A stretch of DNA of 64,000 bases from Mucilaginibacter sp. UR6-11 (GTDB lineage: Bacteria > Bacteroidota > Bacteroidia > Sphingobacteriales > Sphingobacteriaceae): the NCBI RefSeq assembly GCF_020880695.1, contig NZ_JAJIWO010000005.1, positions 1 through 64,000 on the forward strand. The letters run 5' to 3'. The stretch's first letter is position 1, and every line of letters begins with the position of its first letter. Shown piece by piece: positions 1-7,860 of the stretch. Both the position numbers and the translations under genes were made by a program. Below the pieces are notes generated by a model. That model did not search any database. It saw only the letters and a list, made by a program, of their open reading frames with translations, and was not told the DNA's origin.

Positions 1-2
1 CC

Positions 3-86
3 TACAAAAAGGGCTCAGAAGAATCTGAGTCGATGCATTTAGACGAGAAAAAGCTATATTCACAAATCACATCTGACAACTTTTAA
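3..86 (+). CDS. C-terminal tail of an upstream gene (partial)
   Basis: An uninterrupted reading frame enters from the left edge and ends at TAA (84-86). The 27 visible residues are charged (ending KLYSQITSDNF) and read like a protein tail, while the other two plus frames are stopped early. Too little is visible to name the product. Its convergent neighbour is the nuclease gene at 132-1595, so it could be part of the same accessory island. This is an inference from frame openness only. Confidence 0.4.
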   Translation, partial: YKKGSEESESMHLDEKKLYSQITSDNF

Positions 87-131
87 AACCAAATAACTGT
101 CAGATCAAGTAGTGGCTATTACAATTTAATC

Positions 132-1595
132 CTACATAATTAACTCATCCAATTTTGTGGACATGAAACGATCGATGTTAGTCTCATTATTTTGATCTCG
201 ATATACCAACAATGTCTCGATGTCTTGATCTGTTAAAACGATTATAATTCCTTGGTGATCATTGAGGACATCTTTGCAACGTCGAATTAAGGCAGATTTG
301 TCTGCGATACTTCGACATAGCAAAATTCCAAATTTTCCACGCAGCGTACTAAAACGTCCAAGTAATTGGTCGACCTCGGGATTACCTATTTCATGACCGT
401 AATTTTTGCATTCTATAAGGATTTTGGGGCACTTGATGTGATGTAAATTATTTAAATCATAAAAAAAGCCGTTTTTATCAGCATTATTAAAAACGATATC
501 AATCCGTTTTCGCCCTTCATTAATTTCACGTTCACGCAAAGGATTCGTTAATCTATTGCCGAAAATTTGAATTAAATTATCAAAAGCGATTTTATGGAAA
601 TTTCCAGCGTCTTGATTACCTGGCTTAATGGCTGCCATAATTAACTTGCGTTCAGTCGAATTAAGAATTCTTTTTTTTGTTTCTAACTGGACTTTGCCGC
701 CCTGTTTCAACGCAGAAGTTCGCAATTCTTCCTTATACTTTGTTAAGATTTTGGGATGGAGCTTTGAAAATTCGTAAAGAAAATCAACATTCAAAGGATA
801 TTTGTCTTTAAGATCACCTATTCTAACGATTACAGAGCCATTTTTCATTACAGTGGCTAATGCGTCGCCCGCATGCTCGTGTTCAGCCCTTAAAAACTCC
901 AAAACAAAATTTCGATAATATTTATCTTTACTTAATTCTGGGTCTCGCCTAACGCTATGGATGGGCAGCAAGATCTTGGCTCTCCCATTAATGACCGGTA
1001 GGTCAGCATAATAGCTTATAAAATTGAAGTTTTCAAAATCAAAAGCGTTATTTACGGCAACCCTGCTTACCGGTATTTGATGTTTTGCACATTGTTTTTG
1101 AGTAAATTCAATAAGCTTCTTCTTTAGAATATTTGCAGTAATATCAGAAATTTTATCGCGACTTATGCCAGGAATCAACAACGCACAGTCAGCAATATCT
1201 TTTATATCCCCTGATTTAGCAGCCTCGCTTGATTCAAAAGCTGATTGAATTTCTAATGCCTGCATCTTACCAATACCCCGGCCGCTTGGTTCGTTAGCTG
1301 AGTATCCTAATGCTATTTCATCCACCTCATGCAGGGCATTGAGCAACTTAGCCACTGTCTTTTTATCCCCTCTATTAATACTGTCCAAAAGATACTGGAA
1401 GTAAGTTGCAATTTGATCTTCGCACTCTTTTGACCAAGTATCCCTCATCGCCGAGAGTCCGAATGGGTCGAGAAATAAGGGAATATCCTGGTAGGCGTAG
1501 ATGTCTAAAAAATCATATCTGCCATCAGCTAATTTAAAATATTCACTAAATTTTTGGGGTGTTATTCTTTCTACTTTCATGACCAGGTTTATCAT
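132..1595 (-). CDS. PD-(D/E)XK restriction-endonuclease-like protein
   Basis: 487 aa soluble protein. The C-terminal third carries a recognisable PD-(D/E)XK nuclease core: D366 in KRIDIVF, then E395-C-K397 in ILIECKNYG, followed by a Q-containing helix (DQLLGRF) and a hydrophobic strand FGILLCRS, as in Mrr/restriction-like folds. The N-terminal 300 residues are alpha-rich and I do not recognise them; they may be a sensor or target-binding region. The start ATG at 1593-1595 follows from the open frame; an alternative Met lies six residues in. The gene is divergent from the 1807-7235 gene set and shares its 211-bp promoter region, so a defence role is likely. Nuclease fold: fairly sure. Biological role: inference. 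Confidence 0.75.
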   Translation of the reverse strand: MINLVMKVERITPQKFSEYFKLADGRYDFLDIYAYQDIPLFLDPFGLSAMRDTWSKECEDQIATYFQYLLDSINRGDKKTVAKLLNALHEVDEIALGYSANEPSGRGIGKMQALEIQSAFESSEAAKSGDIKDIADCALLIPGISRDKISDITANILKKKLIEFTQKQCAKHQIPVSRVAVNNAFDFENFNFISYYADLPVINGRAKILLPIHSVRRDPELSKDKYYRNFVLEFLRAEHEHAGDALATVMKNGSVIVRIGDLKDKYPLNVDFLYEFSKLHPKILTKYKEELRTSALKQGGKVQLETKKRILNSTERKLIMAAIKPGNQDAGNFHKIAFDNLIQIFGNRLTNPLREREINEGRKRIDIVFNNADKNGFFYDLNNLHHIKCPKILIECKNYGHEIGNPEVDQLLGRFSTLRGKFGILLCRSIADKSALIRRCKDVLNDHQGIIIVLTDQDIETLLVYRDQNNETNIDRFMSTKLDELIM

Positions 1596-1721
1596 TCAAA
1601 TATAGGTCACAAGTTAAAGGTATGCTATGTTATTTCCTAACAATCAGTCATTTGCCAACACTTATGTATCCAACTTAAGTTATGGGAAAGCTTTTAAAGG
1701 TGCAGTTATTTGTATCTATTA

Positions 1722-1751
1722 TATAAATACGCGATATTTATAGTTATAAAT
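1722..1751. promoter_or_regulatory. Three alternating TATAAAT half-sites in a divergent promoter region
   Basis: TATAAATA (1722-1729) pairs with TATTTATA (1735-1742) as an 8-bp perfect inverted repeat with a 5-bp spacer. ATTTATA (1736-1742) pairs again with TATAAAT (1745-1751) across a 2-bp spacer. The same half-site therefore occurs three times in alternating orientation between the nuclease gene and the divergent operon. This is seen directly; the operator role is inferred, and the surroundings are A/T rich. Confidence 0.45.
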
Positions 1752-1806
1752 CTTATGCATTCAATATTTCATCAAATAAGATGATCAAATTCAACAATTA
1801 TACCGC

Positions 1807-2808
1807 ATGAAAAATAGTGACAACTCATTGTCAGAAAATTTAATTAAAGATTGTTCACGTATTGGCTATTCTGCTATGTCATCGTGGATGAAGGAAAATG
1901 AAGTTGAAATGTCGGCGGCCGATAATTTTTTAGATGCAATTGCATTAACAATTGCTGACGGTAAATTATCAGTTGAACAGCTTAATACTGCGATTGCTGA
2001 ACTCGATGAGAACAGTGACAAGAAGATTTTTTTGATGCGTTTAATGAATCTACCTGAATTAGCCGGAAAGAAGGAAATCTTAAAAGAGTTATTTATCAAA
2101 CACAGAATTGCCCCTTCCGATAAAAAATGGGTGAATGGCCTAGTAACTTCTAACCAACCAACCTTTATTTATCTATTTTGGGACGAAGATATTATCAAAT
2201 TAAAATATTCCGAGATCCAGTATGATATTGAGATGGATATTGAAAATGATAAAATTGTCAGAACTGCGAAACGAGTAAATGTTATCTATCTTATTGATCC
2301 CAAGGATGGCTTTGTTCAAGTACGGTGTGATAGTGCTAAGATGCTTCACCAACACAAGAATGATGCAGGCAAAGCAACAGATAGCTCTTTTGAACAATAT
2401 TATAAAAACTTATTGGCTGAATTGTTTCCGACACTTGTTTTCCAGGATATGAATTTGAATCGGCTGGCCAATCATATCGCTAATAATGAGTTAAGCAAAT
2501 TCAGAATCACAAAAGGGGTAACTACTATTACCAATAATGCAAAACAAACATTTGCTACATCTTCTACTCAAGCAGATATTCGTAACTTACCGGAATATGC
2601 CGGGGCAGCGGCTACAGGATCAGAAACTTGGTTATCCGAGGATCTGGTAGGGTATTGGGTTTCGAAGGAATCCGAGGGCGCCTTGAAAAAAGATCTTTTT
2701 ATGCGGATTTACCGCAAATATTCTCAAATTAGGGTGCAACGCGGATGTTTGGCCAAAGAGCTTGATTATGGAATTAGCAAGATTAGAGAAATACAAAACT
2801 CAATTTAG
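1807..2808 (+). CDS. Unknown 333 aa protein, first gene of a defence-like operon
   Basis: I do not recognise a family. The protein is soluble, acidic in its N-terminal half and lacks a signal peptide or membrane segment. Residues about 15-90 look like an alpha-helical bundle; about 105-180 look like alternating beta strands (QPTFIYLFWDED, NVIYLIDPKDG, VQVRCDSA); the C-terminal 60 residues are again helical and basic. The stop lies 41 bp inside the next gene, which implies translational coupling. The gene is clearly more A/T rich than the helicase gene downstream. Given its neighbours it may be a sensor or regulatory subunit, but that is a guess from context. Confidence 0.65.
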   Translation: MKNSDNSLSENLIKDCSRIGYSAMSSWMKENEVEMSAADNFLDAIALTIADGKLSVEQLNTAIAELDENSDKKIFLMRLMNLPELAGKKEILKELFIKHRIAPSDKKWVNGLVTSNQPTFIYLFWDEDIIKLKYSEIQYDIEMDIENDKIVRTAKRVNVIYLIDPKDGFVQVRCDSAKMLHQHKNDAGKATDSSFEQYYKNLLAELFPTLVFQDMNLNRLANHIANNELSKFRITKGVTTITNNAKQTFATSSTQADIRNLPEYAGAAATGSETWLSEDLVGYWVSKESEGALKKDLFMRIYRKYSQIRVQRGCLAKELDYGISKIREIQNSI

Positions 2809-3130
2809 GCTCTTCAAAAGTGCTATTGATTCTATGCAGTCTTATTTACAGAAAGTAAATAGGCAGGCAAAGGATGCAGTTATAATCACGCCTTATAATT
2901 TGTCTGCGGTTTTAAATATACCCGAAACCGACGCTTTTTTTTTATTGTCCTTAGCCGAAAAGGAAAATATCCTCCATAAGAAATATAAGGTTTTTGCAAC
3001 AGCTGGCAATGATTTTTTAGGCGATTTTGACGACACGCATAGCATTCCCGAAGAGATTACTGATCCTGAGGGAAACAGCTTTGATCGGGATCATTATTAC
3101 GTTGATATCACTTACGAGCTTGAAAAATGA
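2768..3130 (+). CDS. Small winged-helix-like protein
   Basis: 120 aa from the ATG at 2768; a TTG two codons upstream (2762) would give 122 aa. The first 35 residues form a charged helix (LEKYKTQFRLFKSAIDSMQSYL). They are followed by a helix-turn-helix-like pattern (TPYNLSAVLNIPETDAFFLL, then AEKENILHKKY), which resembles a winged-helix reader. The tail is acidic and beta-like (about residues 75-120). The start overlaps the preceding gene by 41 bp and the stop overlaps the next start as ATGA, so the three products are probably made in fixed ratio. Family assignment is by pattern only. Confidence 0.6.
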   Translation: MELARLEKYKTQFRLFKSAIDSMQSYLQKVNRQAKDAVIITPYNLSAVLNIPETDAFFLLSLAEKENILHKKYKVFATAGNDFLGDFDDTHSIPEEITDPEGNSFDRDHYYVDITYELEK

Positions 3131-3876
3131 GCAAGCCGTTAAAATTTAGTTATAATGGAGGGCTCGCAACAGAAGTTGATATTGTAGCCGAAGCTTTCAA
3201 AAGGGTAGAAAGTTTACCCGCTGATGTCAGAACAGAGTATATTAATCAGATAAAACAAACCTTTTCCAATTATCGAATGAGAAGTAAATTTCAAACTATT
3301 TTTTTACCCATTATTGGTGTTGTTTTTTTGGTGGGGATACTTTATCTCGCCTATTTTACACCTTTTCCTACCGCATTCCAATCTGGTGTATTTTGGTTGG
3401 TTTTATCTTTGGGCGCTGCTGGTTTCGCTTCGTTAATTCCCGGTTTCATAGAATTCAAATATCAAAAATTTCTTCGTGCGGGCGGAGCGTTGGCAGTTTT
3501 TTGTTTAATGTACTTTTTTTCTCCCGACATCATCAACAAAACCAATCAATCAGTGCAAAATAAGATCGAGCTACAGGTTGTTCAAGACGACGGCAAAGTT
3601 GTTCAATCAATCGCCCCAGATTTTGATATGAACAGTCGGGTGCCGCTCTATAAAGCAATTTCCGAATCTGTAAATAATTATTATGGGAGTAGTTTTGGAC
3701 CGGAGCACTATACTTTATATAGAGCCTCAGATGGAAAAGTTTATACCGCCGAGACATGCAATCAATTAAGAGAGTTTAAAATTTTGGTTATTCCTAACGC
3801 GGTTGTAGCCCATTTTAAAAACAAACGTGAAGCCTATTTAAAATTCGTTAATAAAGGCAATGCCGTGATAAAATAG
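3127..3876 (+). CDS. Three-TM membrane protein with C-terminal soluble domain
   Basis: 249 aa. An N-terminal helical segment of about 50 residues is followed by hydrophobic stretches at about 56-77, 86-108 and 115-132, then a soluble, beta-rich domain (about 140-249) that begins after an NKTNQ linker. There is no signal peptide. Short membrane hairpins coupled to a soluble domain are a common layout for predicted membrane-acting effectors in bacterial conflict systems. That comparison is by architecture only; I recognise no catalytic motif. The start overlaps the previous stop as ATGA (3127-3130). The next gene begins 83 bp later. Confidence 0.65.
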   Translation: MSKPLKFSYNGGLATEVDIVAEAFKRVESLPADVRTEYINQIKQTFSNYRMRSKFQTIFLPIIGVVFLVGILYLAYFTPFPTAFQSGVFWLVLSLGAAGFASLIPGFIEFKYQKFLRAGGALAVFCLMYFFSPDIINKTNQSVQNKIELQVVQDDGKVVQSIAPDFDMNSRVPLYKAISESVNNYYGSSFGPEHYTLYRASDGKVYTAETCNQLREFKILVIPNAVVAHFKNKREAYLKFVNKGNAVIK

Positions 3877-3959
3877 ACATAGCTCAAGAAGTTACGCGAA
3901 AGTTGTTAGCGATAAGTTGTTAATTATCATTACCTTCAATATCATCCTAATTCCTGAAT

Positions 3960-6900
3960 GTGTCACGCGCCAAGATCATAATTCCTATTGTCAATCAGCA
4001 GCTGATGGACTTCGATAATCCGCCGCCGCCATTGGTCGTGTGGCCGGATCAGTATTTGTTTCCGTTGAATTTAAAAGAGGGGGATTTTAAACGCACGGTA
4101 CTGGCGGTGGTAGAGGCGGATATTGCGGCCAGTGAATCATATTTGGTGGTGACGGGGTTTACATCTTTGGCGCATATTATTGAATTGTTTGGTGGGCGGG
4201 TTAGTTTTGATCGGTTGCGGGAGGTGCGCATCGCACTGGGTTTTGAACCGGAATTGCGGGAACGGAAGTTGTGGAAGCGTGCGGAGTTAGATCAGGATGT
4301 AAAGGAGTATTGGGCCGGACAGCATTATTCCTTGCTGAATGGTGGCGTAGTGATTAAAGTGATAGAATTGATCAAAGCAGATAAAATCTGTTTTCGTTTA
4401 TCAGATAAATTGCATGCTAAGATTTATGTAGGTGAACAGCATGTTGTACTGGGTTCGGCGAACTTCAGCCGAAACGGCCTAACCATCCAGCGAGAAGCTA
4501 ATATAAGACTGGCGAATGATCCGCTGAAGCCAGTCGAACAGCAACAATACGGACAGGTCAAACAGATCGCAGAGAATTTTTATCTGCTAGCCAAGTCTTA
4601 TAACGAGACGATTATCGAACTGCTGAAGAATTTACTGAAGCTGGTGACCTGGGAGGAGGCGTTGGCGCGGGCCATCGCCGAATTATTGGACAAGCCCTGG
4701 CTGAATGACATCCCGGAACTGTATAATAAACTTAACAGCTTGAAATTATGGCCATCCCAGCGGCTGGGTTTGGGCCAGGCGATGTATATTTTGCAAACAC
4801 AGGGTTGTGTACTGGTCGCTGATCCGACGGGTTCAGGTAAGACCAAAATGATCAGTACCCTGCAATTGGTGCTTTATCATTGGCTGTGGGAAACCGGGCG
4901 GCGGAATAAATCTTACGCGGTGACCATTTGCCCACCGTTAGTAAAAGACAGTTGGCACAAGGAATTTGTGGATATTGAATTTTCGCAAAGTGGTCAAATT
5001 TCCATGGGGGCTCTGAGTTATACTAAAGGAGACAGTCATGGTACGCATTTAAAAGAGATCCGGAACGCCAATATTTTGGTTGTAGACGAAGCGCATAACT
5101 TTTTAAATCTGCATTCCTATCGCAGTATGAGTGTGGCAGAACATACATCCGATAATATCATCCTGGCGACGGCAACGCCGATCAATAAGCGCCCCAAAGA
5201 TCTCATGCGCCTGATCGAATTGCTTGGAGTAGATAATCTGGGTGATCAGGAGCTGGAGGATTTTAAAGCCTTAAAAAAACAGCGGCATATTAAAAGCAAT
5301 TCCCCCGAATTTGGCGCACTCAAAACATACATCGAGAAGTTCATCGTCCGGCGAACGAAATCTCAGCTCAATAAACTGATCGAACGAGAACCCCACTTAT
5401 ATGTAAACCGCGAAGGAAAACAATGCCGTTACCCGGAAAATGCACCTGAGATCTATAAGACTGGTGAAACAGTTCAAGACCGGCGTATTGCCGCCGAGGT
5501 CAATACACTGGCCGACAAGTTGAACGGACTGATTTATTTGCAGGCCATCATCAAACCCGATGACCTGGAAACTAAAGACGAAGCTTATTATATTGAGGTA
5601 CGTTTAAGGGCAGCTAAAGCGCTGTCGAAATACAATATCCAGGCTAAAATGCGCTCTTCAAAAGCCGCCTTGCTGGAACATGTCAAAGGAACGGAGGCCG
5701 CGCTGACAGAATATGATTTCAAATCGGCCAAAGATAAATCCGGCAATGTGATCGGGACATTGCGCAAGCTAAGGGAAAAGTTACCTAAAAACCAGCTTAA
5801 ACCCGTTTGCCCGGCATGGCTGACCGATTTGGCGGCATATCAGCAGGTCTGCGATGACGAGATCGGTATTTATGAAAGGATCGCCCAGCTTTCTATCAAT
5901 TTGAGTCCCGCCCGTGAATTAAAAAAGGTTGGGGAATTATTAAAACTTTTCAAAGAGCATAAGCTGGTGCTGGCTTTCGACAGTACGGTGCTGACACTCG
6001 ATTTTTTGAGTAAACTTATTGAGCTGCATCACTCCAACCATGTAATCACCCATCATGTGGTGACGGGAGCCTCCTCTAAAACTACCGTGAAAAATATCTT
6101 GAAAAAATTCGACTTGGGTTCCACCAGTGAAAATGTACTGGCACTTTGCTCCGATTCGATGTCGGAAGGAGTAAATCTGCAGCAGGCCTCCGCTTTGATG
6201 TTCTTAGATATGCCCAGTGTCCTTCGTATTGCGGAACAACGCATCGGCCGTATCGACCGATTGGATAGCCCTCATGATAAGGTCAAAGTCTACTGGCCGC
6301 TGGATAGTATCGAATTCGCCTTGCGCTCCGATGAGCGCTTGATCAAGACTTCTTTTGACACCGAAAGCCTGATCGGGTCCAACTTTACCATCCCCGATGA
6401 GATCATGGACAAGCATATGGAAAAGGTAATCAAGCCGGACGAAATGATTAAAGCGATCAAGGAAAATAAAGACCAAGAATATTTGTGGGCCGGTGTACAG
6501 GATGCGTTTACCAGTGTACACGAATTGTATGAAGGGAAAAATACACTGATTGACCTTAAAACGTATGAGACCTGGAAGGATGTAGATGCCAGCGTCAAAG
6601 TCAAACTCAGCATAGGGCGTTCTGAAAAACCCTGGATATTCCTGGCAGTAAAAGGGACAAAAGCCATTTCGCCACGCTGGTATTTTGTGGATGACAATCA
6701 AAAGATATCTATTGAATTGGGCGAAGTTTGTCAACAATTACGTTCCCATATCAACGGCACCAAACATTGGGAAATGAAATGGTCAGATGATGTCCAGCCG
6801 GAACTGGACCGATACATCAAGCTGTTGTTGCGAAATGAGATCAATATTCTACCCAGCAAACGCAAACGGGCCATTGAAGTGGCCAAAGTAATTTTAGAAC

Positions 6901-7235
6901 GGGAACTGAAACAGGCCGCTAAAAATATACCGCGCCGTAAACTCATCCGGGATATCCTGGAAATGTTCGATCCTAAAATTGTCAATACCGAGGATAATAT
7001 CGACTATTATCATTTTTCCCAGCAATGGCTGGATATTTTTACGCCTATTCTGGCAGAAAAAAAACGGAAACAGGGTAAGAGGGATAGAAAGGTTTTATCC
7101 CTGTTAGATCTTAAAAACGATAAATCCATTGAACTTAGCGATGAGATGTTGGCAAAAATACTAAATCATGCGCCTTTGATTGTCAATATGTGGAGCCGGG
7201 TCGCCTCCTGCATCATCGGTTTGCCCGAGAACTAA
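3960..7235 (+). CDS. PLD-type nuclease fused to SNF2-family helicase
   Basis: 1091 aa. Residues about 45-210 are a phospholipase-D-like nuclease domain with one HKD motif: H152-A-K154 and the following GSANFS (about 164-169). A SNF2/DEAD-type helicase follows: Walker A (DPTGSGKTK, about 288-296), DEAH box 376-379, motif III ATATPINKRP (about 404), and C-terminal motifs SEGVNLQQA (about 735) and QRIGRIDR (760-767). Such fusions process DNA with ATP and occur in defence islands; most PLD nucleases need two HKD motifs, so dimerisation is expected. The start is GTG at 3960, since an in-frame TAA sits at 3948-3950 and the next Met is residue 16. Base composition is more G/C rich than the three upstream genes, so it may have a different origin or expression level. 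Confidence 0.85.
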   Translation: MSRAKIIIPIVNQQLMDFDNPPPPLVVWPDQYLFPLNLKEGDFKRTVLAVVEADIAASESYLVVTGFTSLAHIIELFGGRVSFDRLREVRIALGFEPELRERKLWKRAELDQDVKEYWAGQHYSLLNGGVVIKVIELIKADKICFRLSDKLHAKIYVGEQHVVLGSANFSRNGLTIQREANIRLANDPLKPVEQQQYGQVKQIAENFYLLAKSYNETIIELLKNLLKLVTWEEALARAIAELLDKPWLNDIPELYNKLNSLKLWPSQRLGLGQAMYILQTQGCVLVADPTGSGKTKMISTLQLVLYHWLWETGRRNKSYAVTICPPLVKDSWHKEFVDIEFSQSGQISMGALSYTKGDSHGTHLKEIRNANILVVDEAHNFLNLHSYRSMSVAEHTSDNIILATATPINKRPKDLMRLIELLGVDNLGDQELEDFKALKKQRHIKSNSPEFGALKTYIEKFIVRRTKSQLNKLIEREPHLYVNREGKQCRYPENAPEIYKTGETVQDRRIAAEVNTLADKLNGLIYLQAIIKPDDLETKDEAYYIEVRLRAAKALSKYNIQAKMRSSKAALLEHVKGTEAALTEYDFKSAKDKSGNVIGTLRKLREKLPKNQLKPVCPAWLTDLAAYQQVCDDEIGIYERIAQLSINLSPARELKKVGELLKLFKEHKLVLAFDSTVLTLDFLSKLIELHHSNHVITHHVVTGASSKTTVKNILKKFDLGSTSENVLALCSDSMSEGVNLQQASALMFLDMPSVLRIAEQRIGRIDRLDSPHDKVKVYWPLDSIEFALRSDERLIKTSFDTESLIGSNFTIPDEIMDKHMEKVIKPDEMIKAIKENKDQEYLWAGVQDAFTSVHELYEGKNTLIDLKTYETWKDVDASVKVKLSIGRSEKPWIFLAVKGTKAISPRWYFVDDNQKISIELGEVCQQLRSHINGTKHWEMKWSDDVQPELDRYIKLLLRNEINILPSKRKRAIEVAKVILERELKQAAKNIPRRKLIRDILEMFDPKIVNTEDNIDYYHFSQQWLDIFTPILAEKKRKQGKRDRKVLSLLDLKNDKSIELSDEMLAKILNHAPLIVNMWSRVASCIIGLPEN

Positions 7236-7237
7236 TT

Positions 7238-7451
7238 ATGGACAAGATACCGGTATCCAAAGCCAACCGCATCCGCAAGAAATTTATCCATCCACAACAA
7301 CGACTACCAAATCCCCGAAGAATGCCGGCAAACTATTAACCAGCACTTCGCCACCCGTAACCAACATTTCCTCGAAAAACCCAAACACACCGGCCATAAA
7401 ATATGGGGCCAGAAAACTAGCACTTCCGTATTCAAAGACACCTACCATTGA
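7238..7451 (+). pseudogene. Frameshifted small ORF after the helicase
   Basis: An ATG two bases after the helicase stop opens a basic peptide (MDKIPVSKANRIRKKFIH) that runs into an early stop. A one-base frame change near 7285-7296 instead leads into a protein-like frame (NNDYQIPEECRQTINQHF, later HKIWGQKTSTSVFKDTYH) ending at TGA 7449-7451. Together they would make about 70 aa. Neither half is known to me. The reading is supported only by the protein-like composition of the second frame and the close spacing to the helicase gene, so it is tentative. Confidence 0.4.
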
Positions 7452-7482
7452 TTCTGTCCGAATCGACATTTTTATGAAATGT

Positions 7483-7528
7483 TGTTACTTATTTGTAACT
7501 AAAAAATCCATAACTATCTGATAGTCAA
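7483..7528. repeat. Imperfect direct repeat, copy 1
   Basis: About 46 bp starting TGTTACTTATTTGTAACT and ending ATAACTATCTGATAGTCAA. It matches the copy at 7613-7657 in 16 of the first 18 and 17 of the last 19 positions, with a variable A/T-rich middle. Inside, GTTAC and GTAAC form a small inverted repeat. The repeats lie between the island's last gene and a terminator. Confidence 0.6.
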
Positions 7529-7570
7529 TATTTTTTACTTTTCTGTTAGAAAGTGAGCAAAAAAAGTTAT

Positions 7571-7590
7571 TAACATCTTGATTATCAATA
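7571..7590. repeat. Partial third copy of the repeat's right half
   Basis: TAACATCTTGATTATCAATA matches the right half of copy 1 (7511-7530) at 14 of 20 positions. It sits 60 bp from copy 1 and about 69 bp from copy 2. This weak match is listed because the three together resemble an iteron-like spacing. Confidence 0.3.
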
Positions 7591-7612
7591 AAATAATGCT
7601 TATCTTATTTTT

Positions 7613-7657
7613 TGTTACTATTTTGTAACTCAAATCTCATAACTATCTAATAATCAA
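7613..7657. repeat. Imperfect direct repeat, copy 2
   Basis: Starts TGTTACTATTTTGTAACT and ends ATAACTATCTAATAATCAA; the counterpart of 7483-7528, offset by 130 bp. The GTTAC/GTAAC inverted repeat is kept. No gene spans the 7452-7800 interval, which contains these repeats and a terminator. Confidence 0.6.
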
Positions 7658-7693
7658 CGACACATAACTTTCTGTATCGGTAAATAGAGGGGT

Positions 7694-7740
7694 AAAGCCC
7701 TGCCAGGAAATTGGCAGGGCTTTGTTGTTTGCTTTTTTTT
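7694..7740 (+). terminator. Rho-independent terminator closing the island
   Basis: AAAGCCCTGCC (7694-7704) pairs perfectly with GGCAGGGCTTT (7713-7723) around an 8-nt loop; a T-rich run ends in eight Ts at 7733-7740. It separates the defence-like genes from the ABC operon. Confidence 0.85.
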
Positions 7741-7801
7741 GACCTTCGGCTTGTATTTAAAATAGTTATTGTGTTGATTCTGGTAAAATTTTTCAAAAAT
7801 A

Positions 7802-7832
7802 TTTGCAAGTGATAAAAGAATAATTACTTTTG
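7802..7832 (+). promoter_or_regulatory. Bacteroidota-type promoter of the ABC operon
   Basis: TTTG at 7802-7805 and TACTTTTG at 7825-7832 fit the Bacteroidota -33/-7 consensus (TTTG, 19 bp, TAnnTTTG). Transcription would start within the inverted repeat just downstream, leaving a leader of about 20 nt. Confidence 0.6.
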
Positions 7833-7833
7833 A

Positions 7834-7857
7834 AGTGTATTATCATATTAATACACT
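7834..7857. promoter_or_regulatory. GntR/YtrA-type operator
   Basis: AGTGTATTA (7834-7842) and TAATACACT (7849-7857) form a perfect 9-bp inverted repeat with a 6-bp spacer, ending three bases before the first start codon. GTGTA/TACAC ends are typical of YtrA-subfamily GntR operators, and the operon encodes such a regulator as its third gene, so autoregulation is likely. Confidence 0.75.
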
Positions 7858-7860
7858 AAT

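Noticed and set aside
6204-6737. 177-codon minus-strand frame inside the helicase gene
   Set aside because: Shadow of the helicase coding sequence; the plus-strand frame carries the conserved motifs in the same interval.
132-7235. Assignment of the island to DISARM, BREX or Zorya
   Set aside because: It shares PLD, helicase or membrane themes, but no methyltransferase, PglZ/BrxL-like or MotAB-like gene is present, so none of these names is supported.
7180-7521. Long reading frame after the helicase gene
   Set aside because: It overlaps the helicase end in another frame and has unnatural S/T/P/K-rich composition; a different frame over the same interval looks more protein-like.
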